Positions 1 to 7,525 of a DNA stretch of 41,788 bases are shown piece after piece (positions within the stretch are counted from its first letter, which is position 1; each line of letters starts with the position of its first letter). This DNA comes from Candidatus Pacearchaeota archaeon (GTDB lineage: Archaea > Nanobdellota > Nanobdellia > Pacearchaeales > GW2011-AR1), in assembly GCA_018303885.1 (NCBI GenBank), contig JAGVXG010000014.1, positions 1-41,788 on the forward strand, given 5' to 3'. The notes beneath the pieces are model-generated. The model was not told the origin of the DNA. It saw only the letters and a program-made list of their open reading frames with translations, and searched no databases. Position numbers and translations under genes: made by a program.

Positions 1-843
1 TGGAGTTTGCACAATTCCATCACCGCAATATTCAGGTGCTCCACAATTATTAGGTGTACATGATAAGCTACACGTTGCGGGACAAACCCCATTTTGAGCA
101 CCATCATCACATTGTTCTCCAGCTTCAACAATACTGTTTCCACATGAAACACAACTTCCCGTCGTTACAGAAGCCGATGCGTTCATATTTGGAATGTATG
201 CGCCATTCTGCAGAGCCCTGATTAAATATGTATAAGGAGTATTAGGGTTGAAGGGGGATCCTATACCATCGTCAATAAAAGAATTAGTAGATGGTTGTGC
301 AATAGGCCTATCCGATAAATCTAAACCCATATCACTACGCCAAACATTGTAATAAACCCCGGTTCCAGGAACAGCAGTCCAATTAAGAGTTACTTTGGAC
401 GGCGAACAACTATGTACAGCCGTCATTACTGGCTTAACAATAACATTAAGAGTTGCAACAGCATCTGCACAAACGCTCGGCGGACAACTTTGGCCAACTT
501 GTGCTTTAAAATAATAAGTTCCCGGAGCCACTCCTGAAAGCGTCCATTGTTTTCCACCTGGACCAATTGATTCTATTCCACTCCATCCAGCATAATTTGA
601 TAATTTTTCTACTTTTAGATTTGAACTAGTTGTATCATTAAATTCTATTCTTATTTTAAAAGATGATTTATTTGTAATTAATGTAGGTTGATAACTAGTA
701 CTGCTATAGGTTTCTACATAACCGTCTGTTGAAGACGCAGCAAAAATAAATTGGTCAACAGCAAGAACTGGTTTCACGAATAAAAATAAGAAAACTATGA
801 AAAAACTGAATAATACAATACTTTTTTTAAATTGTTTTTTCAT
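1..843 (-). CDS. Secreted cysteine-rich surface protein, 3' end cut by window edge
   Basis: The frame is open for 281 codons from an ATG at 843 to the window edge, so the C-terminus is missing. The N-terminus is a lysine-rich stretch, a long hydrophobic segment and a cleavage-like site (KPVLAVDQF), i.e. a signal peptide. Next come an Ig/FN3-like region that repeats the opening of the gene at 3123 (FIFAAS.TDGYVETYSS against FSASASDGYVETYSS), a second FN3-like module (LNWTAVPG), and the start of DUF4215-type cysteine-rich repeats (CGNSIVEAGEQCDDG). It follows the 3' half of the broken paralogue by 37 nt. A GAGG-type ribosome site precedes ATTTTTAATG, a leader nearly identical to that of the paralogue. 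It is a tandem duplicate of the 881-3123 gene. Cell-surface location is well supported; its exact role is unknown. Confidence 0.8.
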   Translation of the reverse strand, partial: MKKQFKKSIVLFSFFIVFLFLFVKPVLAVDQFIFAASSTDGYVETYSSTSYQPTLITNKSSFKIRIEFNDTTSSNLKVEKLSNYAGWSGIESIGPGGKQWTLSGVAPGTYYFKAQVGQSCPPSVCADAVATLNVIVKPVMTAVHSCSPSKVTLNWTAVPGTGVYYNVWRSDMGLDLSDRPIAQPSTNSFIDDGIGSPFNPNTPYTYLIRALQNGAYIPNMNASASVTTGSCVSCGNSIVEAGEQCDDGAQNGVCPATCSLSCTPNNCGAPEYCGDGIVQTP

Positions 844-880
844 TAAAAATTTAATCCTCTTCTCTTCTGATTAGCCATTT

Positions 881-1639
881 TTATCTTCTATTTTTTCTTT
901 TCCCAGATTTCCTCATTACCAAAACCCAGTAAACCAAGCCGATGACAATTACAGCAACTATCAAATTGTAGAAGCTAAAGAAAGGAAGAGCAATTTGTGC
1001 AGGGCATTCAGCTCTTCTTGAGCCGCTTACGCATTGCAAGGAAAGTCCTTCAGGATCGTCTGCAAGAGTTTTTCCAGAAAACCATGTCCAGTTCGCAGTC
1101 CAGCTGAATGTCAAAAATCCGTCGCTGCAATCATCAGTTGTTTGTTGCGTGTAAACACATTTTCCAGCCGGCCCATTTACGTTTGCATCACAATCATTAG
1201 TTGTTACATTCCACGCGCAAACACAGACAATATTTGGATCATTACAATCCACGCCGCTTGGAACACTATTATCTGCAACATTACATAATATCTCATCATT
1301 ATTACAATCATTTTGATTTACATAATTTCCGCAAGTTGCAATATCGCTGCATTGAAAGATAACTGTACTTTGATTCACATGAAGCAGCTGATTATCTAGT
1401 GTTCCGCTTGAAAGAGGCGAGTTTCCAGCACCAGAAACACTCGCTAAGAAATAATATTCTGGATCATCGCCGAGAAGTCCATCGCCTTGCCATTCTGCTG
1501 CCCAGCTTCCTGTTGCAGTATTCCCAGAAAATGCAACACTAACAGGATTTACATTTACAGCGTCGTCAGTGCTTGTAGTATCGTCCTCCCAAACTACAAA
1601 AGAAACGATGTTAATTGACATTGTGGTGTTGTCGGACAA
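881..1639 (-). pseudogene. 3' part of frameshifted surface-protein gene, with C-terminal membrane anchor
   Basis: This frame continues the gene at 1594-3123 in the -1 register. The TTG at its 5' end is only the first possible start in this register and is unlikely to be a true start, because the frame opens in mid-domain (VSFVVWEDD). It carries the second copy of a module (VSFxVWEDDxTSxDD ... DPEYYF) that also occurs intact in the upstream fragment, then a cysteine-rich stretch, and ends in a membrane segment (NLIVAVIVIGLVYWVLV) with a basic tail (KSGKRKNRR), the normal end of an anchored archaeal surface protein. Against the intact copy, about 80 nt are missing at the junction, enough to break the frame. 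Either the gene is truncated in this cell or the assembly lost a repeat-associated segment. Confidence 0.65.
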
Positions 1640-3123
1640 TCCTGAAGACAGCTTGCCGAAGTTTCTCCCAAAGAAGGCTCACAAATTCCATTCCCACATG
1701 ATGGAGGTGGCGGTACCGCTTGACAATTCACACTTAAAGGACTTGTTGGTTGATAACCAGCGCTACATTGACAAGAAGCAGTACATCCTGTTCCGCCATC
1801 ACATTGTTCTCCACTATTAATAACACTGTTTCCGCATTGTGGAGGAGGAATAATTTGCGTCACTGTTAACAACCCACTTTGTGCATTTACCCTTGCGTTT
1901 GTTGTTGATTGTGCAATGAAATAATATTCTGGATCGCCGGCAAGAGGATCATCTTGATATTCTGCAATCCATGTTGTTACAGCATTATTCCCGGAAAACA
2001 CTGCATTGCTCGCATTTACATTCACAGGATCATCACTACTTGTGCTATCATCTTCCCAAATTCCAAAAGAAACGCTCTGCCCAGCACAATTTGTTCCCTG
2101 GACATTCAAGCTTACAACATTTCCCTCGACAGTTGTCGATGTGCTCCATGCTGCAGACGTGAAAACGCATTTTGGTTCAACCTGACACGTGCTCGAACAA
2201 CCATCTCCGCTTACAACATTTCCGTCGTCGCATGTTTCAACTCCGGTTCTAATAATGCTATCTCCGCATACTGCATTCAAACACGAATTTGTACAGCCGT
2301 CATTATTATTTGTATTTCCATCGTCGCATTGTTCATTTTGTCCGTCATCGTTTGGAGTTTGCACAATTCCATCACCGCAATATTCAGGTGCTCCACAATT
2401 ATTAGGTGTACATTTAATAACACTATTTCCACATAAAGGAGTACAAGTTCCAGTTGCAACAAAAGCAGAAACAGAATTATCTGCAGGCAAGCCACTGTTC
2501 TTTGTTGGTTTAACTGTATAAATATAAGCAGTATTAGGACTTATGGTAGTATCAATATAAGAATTAGTTGTTATTTGCCATGCGCTTGGATATCCGAGAG
2601 GGTTTGCAGAATCGTTTCTATCAACTTCATACCAATCAGCACTAGGAACAGCAGTCCAATTTAAAACAGCTCTTGATGGATCACATAAATGTGTTATAGA
2701 TGTTATTGAAGGATTAACTTCAACATTTAAAGTTGCAACAGCGTTTGCGCAAACCCCACTTTCCCCACCTCCACAGCCCAATTGCCCGACTAAGACTTTA
2801 AAAAAATAATTTCCTGGAGGTACATTAGAAAAAGTCCAAACTTTTCCTTGACTATTGATTGATTCTGTACCATTCCAGTTAGCAAAATTTGATTGTTTCT
2901 CAACAAAGAGATTACTTTGAAGTGTATCATTAAATTCTATTCTTATTGTAAAAGTCTTATTAGTAGTTAATGTTGGTTGAGAAGAGCTGCTGCTATAAGT
3001 TTCAACATATCCATCACTTGCGGAGGCAGAAAAAATAAATTGATTAACAGCGAGAACTGATTGCGTAAGTAAAAATAATGAAGTTACTAAAAAAAGAATT
3101 AAAGTAAAGCCCTGTTTTTTCAT
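1594..3123 (-). CDS. Secreted cysteine-rich surface protein, 5' part of frameshifted gene
   Basis: The 509-residue frame starts with a signal peptide (LFLLTQSVLA). Ig-like and FN3-like modules follow (LNWTAVPSADWYEV near residue 150), then two to three DUF4215-type repeats (EQCDDGNTNNNDGCTNSC; ETCDDGNVVSGDGCSSTC) at about residues 240-315, a module with VSFGIWEDDSTSSDD, and a further short cysteine-rich region (CGNGICEPSLGETSASC). It stops abruptly after CQLTSFLL at the point where a second copy of the WEDD module should begin; that module continues in the -1 frame (881-1639). The intact product would have been about 750 residues with a C-terminal anchor. If truly truncated, the protein would be secreted without an anchor. 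A GAGG ribosome site lies about 15 nt before the start. Confidence 0.8.
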   Translation of the reverse strand: MKKQGFTLILFLVTSLFLLTQSVLAVNQFIFSASASDGYVETYSSSSSQPTLTTNKTFTIRIEFNDTLQSNLFVEKQSNFANWNGTESINSQGKVWTFSNVPPGNYFFKVLVGQLGCGGGESGVCANAVATLNVEVNPSITSITHLCDPSRAVLNWTAVPSADWYEVDRNDSANPLGYPSAWQITTNSYIDTTISPNTAYIYTVKPTKNSGLPADNSVSAFVATGTCTPLCGNSVIKCTPNNCGAPEYCGDGIVQTPNDDGQNEQCDDGNTNNNDGCTNSCLNAVCGDSIIRTGVETCDDGNVVSGDGCSSTCQVEPKCVFTSAAWSTSTTVEGNVVSLNVQGTNCAGQSVSFGIWEDDSTSSDDPVNVNASNAVFSGNNAVTTWIAEYQDDPLAGDPEYYFIAQSTTNARVNAQSGLLTVTQIIPPPQCGNSVINSGEQCDGGTGCTASCQCSAGYQPTSPLSVNCQAVPPPPSCGNGICEPSLGETSASCLQDCPTTPQCQLTSFLL

Positions 3124-3181
3124 TAAAAATATATCAACCTCTTAGTTCTTTATAACAGAAACTATTTTATAAAGATTTTGC

Positions 3182-4714
3182 TTATCTAGAATAAATTCCA
3201 GTAGAGCCTTTTTTCAATTTGTATTTTGTTGCGAGAACTAGGACTTCGAAAGGGGAAGGCGTAGGTGAATTAGAAAGATTAATTCCATTCATAATTTGAT
3301 TTAGATAAGAGGAATGTAAAAAACCAAAAATATGACCCAATTCATGAGCAACAGAGGTACTACGAGCAATATCCCCAACTTGAGCCGGATTCATTTCAAT
3401 TACCCCTTTTTTAAATAATATATTATTATTCCATCCGTGAGAAGCACCACCATTAGCAGTATAATCAACCCTAACCCCCTTAACAGGATCAGAGTTTACG
3501 ATTTCCGCAAGATTTATTTGTCTTCCTGGTGGAAGCCATTGGTTTATAACAGGTTGCCATAAATCCATTATTCCTCTTCGAACAGCTCCCTCATATTCTG
3601 TCGATGGAGGACTACCAATGAAAACTTTAATTGGCATATCTGCGTCGTCCCATCTCGCAGGAAGCATATAATCTTGCGTGAAGCTCAGTAAATCTACTTT
3701 TATTATTTGATTTTGAACTATTTGCGTCTCGTAAGCTCTTTGAATTAGTTGTAAATTCCCTAAGTTAACATCTTGTCCACTTGCATTAATGGGAATCTTT
3801 ACAATATAATATGAATCTTTGAAAAATCGAACATCTAAGGTATCCACGAATTTTGTGCTGTCAATTGGAGTTATTATTCTAAGAGTGTCATTTGAATTCG
3901 GAACCTGAAGCTCAAATTCTCCGTTGGCGTTTGCATTTATTTTAAGAGTATCATTTAAGCCTTTGACATATGAGAGTTGAATTCCAGGAACTCTCTCACC
4001 TGTTAAAACATGTTCAAGATAGCTGCGAATATCTGTTTGTGATGCGACAATTATGTTTCCTGTTCTTGTGTTTGCTTGTCTGCTTCCAGAGTCTGCAACA
4101 GCCCAGTCAATATAAGCAGGGCCTTTTGTTGAGCTCTCCCAATCTTTTGTTTTATTTGTTATGCTTGCCTGTAAATTGTTAGGATTTATTATAACATTTA
4201 AGTCAGGGCTTGTTGCAGTTATTGTTAAACTTGCTAAGGGATAAAGTGGACTCGTTACTTTTTCATTTAAATCCAAAACATAAGTTCCATCCTCATTAAA
4301 ATTGAAACTAGAAATATTTACCACAGGACTTCCATCTCTTCTAATTATTTGTTCTAGTTTTTGTGCGCTTCTTTCTCCTTTAGCATCCTCAACAACCAAT
4401 CCCACGTTGCCTTCTCCCGGATTTTGATAATTATAACAAGGTCTTACTCCAGAGGTTGAATCCATAACTCCTGGCTCAAAACTCCAAATGTATTTTACAA
4501 TTGAACTTCTTGGTGCTGTGCTTGAACTTCCATCAAAACAAACATTAACGGGAGCGTAACCTTCTTTTGGATTTCTAGTAAAATTTGCAGTTGGTTTAGG
4601 ATTTGGCTGAATTACATCATCATCACATCCATAAATAGGGCCAGCTAAAGCGCCGACTGTGAAAAGTACACGACTTTTTCTTACCAACCTTCCTAAAAGG
4701 CCATTTTCTACCAT
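3182..4714 (-). CDS. Lipoprotein-like PKD-domain metzincin metalloprotease
   Basis: This 510-residue protein has a basic N-terminus, a hydrophobic stretch and a lipobox-like cysteine (GPIYGC, Cys30), so it may be lipid-anchored outside the cell. A PKD-like domain covers about residues 42-125 (PTANFTRNPKEGYAPVNVCFDG, then YxWSFEPG). A carboxypeptidase-regulatory-like beta module spans about 215-310. The C-terminal third carries HELGHIFGFLH near residues 455-465, the HExxHxxGxxH zinc site of metzincins, followed by a Met-turn-like IMNGIN about ten residues later. A matrixin-like secreted protease is therefore the best reading. The gene has its own promoter: a TATA-like element (CTTAAATAG) lies about 45-50 nt before the start. 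It is divergent from the inositol operon. Confidence 0.85.
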   Translation of the reverse strand: MVENGLLGRLVRKSRVLFTVGALAGPIYGCDDDVIQPNPKPTANFTRNPKEGYAPVNVCFDGSSSTAPRSSIVKYIWSFEPGVMDSTSGVRPCYNYQNPGEGNVGLVVEDAKGERSAQKLEQIIRRDGSPVVNISSFNFNEDGTYVLDLNEKVTSPLYPLASLTITATSPDLNVIINPNNLQASITNKTKDWESSTKGPAYIDWAVADSGSRQANTRTGNIIVASQTDIRSYLEHVLTGERVPGIQLSYVKGLNDTLKINANANGEFELQVPNSNDTLRIITPIDSTKFVDTLDVRFFKDSYYIVKIPINASGQDVNLGNLQLIQRAYETQIVQNQIIKVDLLSFTQDYMLPARWDDADMPIKVFIGSPPSTEYEGAVRRGIMDLWQPVINQWLPPGRQINLAEIVNSDPVKGVRVDYTANGGASHGWNNNILFKKGVIEMNPAQVGDIARSTSVAHELGHIFGFLHSSYLNQIMNGINLSNSPTPSPFEVLVLATKYKLKKGSTGIYSR

Positions 4715-4821
4715 ATTAATTTTAGCCTATTTTCGTATAATTATTTTACTATTTAAGGCTATTTAAGCTTTTCTTGCTGTTGTTACTAAAAAGGAACACT
4801 TTAACTTCTGGGTAAACGAAA

Positions 4822-4830
4822 GCTATATAA
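4822..4830 (+). promoter_or_regulatory. TATA box ahead of a 47-codon ORF
   Basis: CTATATAAA lies with its centre about 27 nt before the ATG at 4853, the spacing expected for an archaeal leaderless transcript. A second TATA-like stretch (AATATAAATA, 5011-5020) lies about 45 nt before the synthase start at 5062 and may drive the operon itself. Confidence 0.5.
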
Positions 4831-4852
4831 ACTTTAAAGTAGTATCACAATT

Positions 4853-4996
4853 ATGCTCCAGCAAGCCTCTTTGCAGGATTGTGAAGCATTGCCTTATTAT
4901 ATAGAACTTTCTAACTCATTTTATCAAGAACTATTAGGTATGTCGGAATTAAGTTATTTAATTTTTTTGAGTCTCAGGATTTCAGACAGATTATGA
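4853..4996 (+). CDS. Possible leaderless 47-residue peptide upstream of the inositol operon
   Basis: An ATG lies exactly where transcription should start from the TATA box at 4822. The frame runs 47 codons (MLQQASLQDCEALPYYIEL..., ending LRISDRL) and stops 66 nt before the inositol-phosphate synthase gene. It has no recognisable motif; the middle part is moderately hydrophobic. It may be a genuine small protein, a regulatory leader peptide, or a chance frame in the 347-nt gap between the protease and the operon. Nothing else in this gap is recognisable. Confidence 0.35.
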   Translation: MLQQASLQDCEALPYYIELSNSFYQELLGMSELSYLIFLSLRISDRL

Positions 4997-5061
4997 CATA
5001 ATTATTATGGAATATAAATAACTATTTAAAACAAAATCGGCAAAAATAATAAGACAAGAAA

Positions 5062-6228
5062 ATGACTAATTATAACAAATCTTGGTGTGCACAAGGAAGC
5101 GAGAGTAATGGCATAAGATTAGCAATTGTTGGAATTGGAAATTGTGCAAGCAGCTTGGTACAGGGTATAACTTGTTATGGCAATATGAATGATGCGGGTG
5201 GCGTTCCTGGCATAATCCACCCACTTGTAGGATCCTATTCAATAGGTTCTATTAAACCAATAGTAGGATTTGACATTGACGAGAGAAAAGTCGGAAAAGA
5301 TATATCTGAGGCTATATTCAAAAAACCAAATGTGACTACAAAGTTTTCTGATGTACCTAATTTGGATGCGAGAGTCTTTATGGGTCCAATACTTGATGGG
5401 CTTCCAAAACATATGGCTCTTATTGATCCCGAGATGAGTTTTGTTGCTTCAAAAGAAAGGCCTGTCGATGTAGCAAAGGTCTTAAGAGATTATTCTATTG
5501 ATGTGGTTGTAAATTATCTACCAGTCGGATCTAAGAAAGCCACAGAATTCTATGCAAACGCTGCAATAGATGCACGTTGCGCGTTTGTTAATTGCATACC
5601 TATTTTCATAGCATCAGATGAAAAATGGATTCAGACGTTTGAAGAGGCAGGGCTTCCAGTACTAGGAGATGATGTAAAATCTCAACTTGGTGCTACTTGG
5701 ACTCATAGGGTTCTTATTCAAGCATTTCTAGACAGAGGGGTAAGAATTTTAGATACAAAACAGGAGAATTATGCTGGGAATACAGACTTTTTGAATATGA
5801 TGGATCCAGAAAGAATAAAAACAAAATTAGCCAGCAAAAAATCTTCTATAGAACATTTAATTGAAGATCATAAAAATGGTGGATATGAAATTCCTCCTGT
5901 GTATGCAGGTCCCGCGCAAGGAGAGAATAATCACGGATATGTCCCAGGAAGAAATGACAGAAAGATGGCAAGAATAACTATTAATGGTGTCAGTTTTGGT
6001 AACCAACCCATAAATATTAAAGCAGAACTAGAAGTAGAAGATTCACCAAATTCTGCTGGAATAGTGGTAGATGCGATTAGATGCGCAAAACTATCTTTGA
6101 ATCGGGGTGTAAAGGGGGCTGTTCCATCAGCTTCATCATTTTTCTTCAAACATCCTTACGAGAAAATTCCTGATTCAGAAGCAATAATCCGTCTTGAGTC
6201 TTTTATTAGAGGAGATATAAGGAGATAA
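5062..6228 (+). CDS. ino1: Myo-inositol-phosphate synthase (Ino1 family)
   Basis: Inositol-phosphate synthase converts glucose 6-phosphate to inositol 3-(1-)phosphate through NAD-dependent oxidation, aldol cyclisation and reduction in the cytoplasm. The 388-residue protein has the dinucleotide-binding start IRLAIVGIGNCASSLVQG (about residues 18-35) and the family's later signature QENYAGNTDFLNMM (about 234-247) followed by SKK. Its length fits the short archaeal/actinobacterial subfamily (about 360-390), not the eukaryotic one (above 500). Archaea use the product for archaetidylinositol-type lipids or inositol-phosphate solutes. Here it heads an operon: the next gene begins one base after its stop, and that gene and the three after it are nucleotide- or phosphate-transfer-like proteins, suggesting a dedicated inositol-derived product. 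Confidence 0.93.
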   Translation: MTNYNKSWCAQGSESNGIRLAIVGIGNCASSLVQGITCYGNMNDAGGVPGIIHPLVGSYSIGSIKPIVGFDIDERKVGKDISEAIFKKPNVTTKFSDVPNLDARVFMGPILDGLPKHMALIDPEMSFVASKERPVDVAKVLRDYSIDVVVNYLPVGSKKATEFYANAAIDARCAFVNCIPIFIASDEKWIQTFEEAGLPVLGDDVKSQLGATWTHRVLIQAFLDRGVRILDTKQENYAGNTDFLNMMDPERIKTKLASKKSSIEHLIEDHKNGGYEIPPVYAGPAQGENNHGYVPGRNDRKMARITINGVSFGNQPINIKAELEVEDSPNSAGIVVDAIRCAKLSLNRGVKGAVPSASSFFFKHPYEKIPDSEAIIRLESFIRGDIRR

Positions 6229-6229
6229 T

Positions 6230-7525
6230 ATGGGAAGTATTTTTAACAATTTGTATGAAGACATTAAGAATGAGTTTGAGATGCGTAAACCTACTGGTGT
6301 CCGTTCAGCTGGAATCTATGGTTCTTTTTCTAGAGGCGAAGCAAAAGAGAATTGGTCTGATATGGATGTAATGATTTTTACAGATGAAGATAAAATAAAC
6401 CCCGAATTATTTCGCATATTAGAATCAATGAATAAATCTTTGTCCAAAAAATATCCTTCTATTCCTATAACATTTCGCATACATTCTTTTGATGAATTTC
6501 CCAGATATCGTCAGCACGAGGGTTCCATATGCCCTTATTCGCTCTTTTCATATTATAAAGATATGATATTTTTCTACGGGAAAGATCTCAGAGAAGAAAT
6601 GAAAATCATATTAAAATCAAGTTCAATAAAAGAATCTATTGCAGATCTTCGTTCTAAATTATTAAGCAGCCGCCACGAATCCCGAAGTCTCATTACATCT
6701 TCAAATGAATTCCAGCCGTTTATTCAATCATTTCATGTGAACATTCATACCGAAGATATTCTAAAATATAAAATCAGTAAATTTGCTGATATGGTGCTTG
6801 AGTGTGCCTTATGTTGTAATGTTTTAAAAGGTTATTTTGTAAGAAAAAAAGCTGAAATAGCTGAAAATTTTAAAGCTCTATTTCCAAATTTCAAGTATTC
6901 TAATTTACCATTAGAGTGCAATACAATAAGGGAGAATTGGTCTAATAAAAATATAGCCCTAAGCAATGATTTTTTCCAAAATTGTGCTAATTTTTTTGAA
7001 GAGATTATAGATTTATTTGATCAAAATATTGATTATAATCAGATTAATAATGCTTTTGAAGGTTTTTTGATAAATGATAGTAAATTAAAATATCGTAAAA
7101 ATGTTTGTGCGATAGCAATAGATGAAGACAATCGTATCCTAATTGTAAAAAAAGAAGAAGATAATTCTTGGCAGTTTATTCAGGGCGGAGTTAACGAGAA
7201 TGAGTCTCTTCTGGACGCGCTAAAAAGAGAAATTAAAGAAGAAATAGGACTAAATCCTGAACAATTAAAGACTATTGCAGCAGCAAGTCATCTAAATATT
7301 TATGATTGGCCAACTGAGTTGCAAACAAAAAAAGGCTTTCGCGGACAAGAGCAGAGTTTTTTTGTTGTGGGAATAAGTGACAAAAACAGGTTTAAACTAA
7401 ATGAAGAGGAACTTATGGATTATAAATGGGTAGATATAAATGAGATTCATTTTTTTATCACACGATCAGATTTAATAGAGTCACTTAATGCTATTAAAAA
7501 ACAATTTCCAGAAATGCTAAAATGA
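6230..7525 (+). CDS. Nucleotidyltransferase (MNT-like)-NUDIX hydrolase fusion protein
   Basis: The 431-residue protein has two catalytic ends. Residues about 25-50 carry GIYGSFSRGEAKENWSDMDVM, the GSxxxG...DxD active-site pattern of minimal (pol-beta-type) nucleotidyltransferases. The middle (about 120-285) is helical and unassigned. Residues about 290-430 form a NUDIX domain with box GGVNENESLLDALKREIKEEIGL (G at about 319; REIKEEIG catalytic helix). NUDIX domains cleave nucleoside diphosphates linked to another group, while MNT domains add NMP to a hydroxyl or phosphate. The fusion could build and edit, or reset, a nucleotide-linked metabolite. It lies 1 nt after the inositol-phosphate synthase and overlaps the CTP-synthase-like gene by 4 nt, so co-translation is likely. 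The domain calls are firm; the substrate is not known. Confidence 0.85.
   Translation: MGSIFNNLYEDIKNEFEMRKPTGVRSAGIYGSFSRGEAKENWSDMDVMIFTDEDKINPELFRILESMNKSLSKKYPSIPITFRIHSFDEFPRYRQHEGSICPYSLFSYYKDMIFFYGKDLREEMKIILKSSSIKESIADLRSKLLSSRHESRSLITSSNEFQPFIQSFHVNIHTEDILKYKISKFADMVLECALCCNVLKGYFVRKKAEIAENFKALFPNFKYSNLPLECNTIRENWSNKNIALSNDFFQNCANFFEEIIDLFDQNIDYNQINNAFEGFLINDSKLKYRKNVCAIAIDEDNRILIVKKEEDNSWQFIQGGVNENESLLDALKREIKEEIGLNPEQLKTIAAASHLNIYDWPTELQTKKGFRGQEQSFFVVGISDKNRFKLNEEELMDYKWVDINEIHFFITRSDLIESLNAIKKQFPEMLK

Noticed and set aside
1594-1639. Programmed -1 frameshift joining 3123-1594 to 1639-881
   Set aside because: No canonical X-XXY-YYZ slippery heptamer in the zero frame at the overlap; the missing ~80 nt relative to the intact module point to a deletion or assembly loss.
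3150-3170. ATAACAGAAACTATT shared between the 3123 upstream region and upstream element copy B
   Set aside because: It is in the opposite orientation relative to the gene, only 15 bp and AT-rich; too weak to call a further copy of the element.
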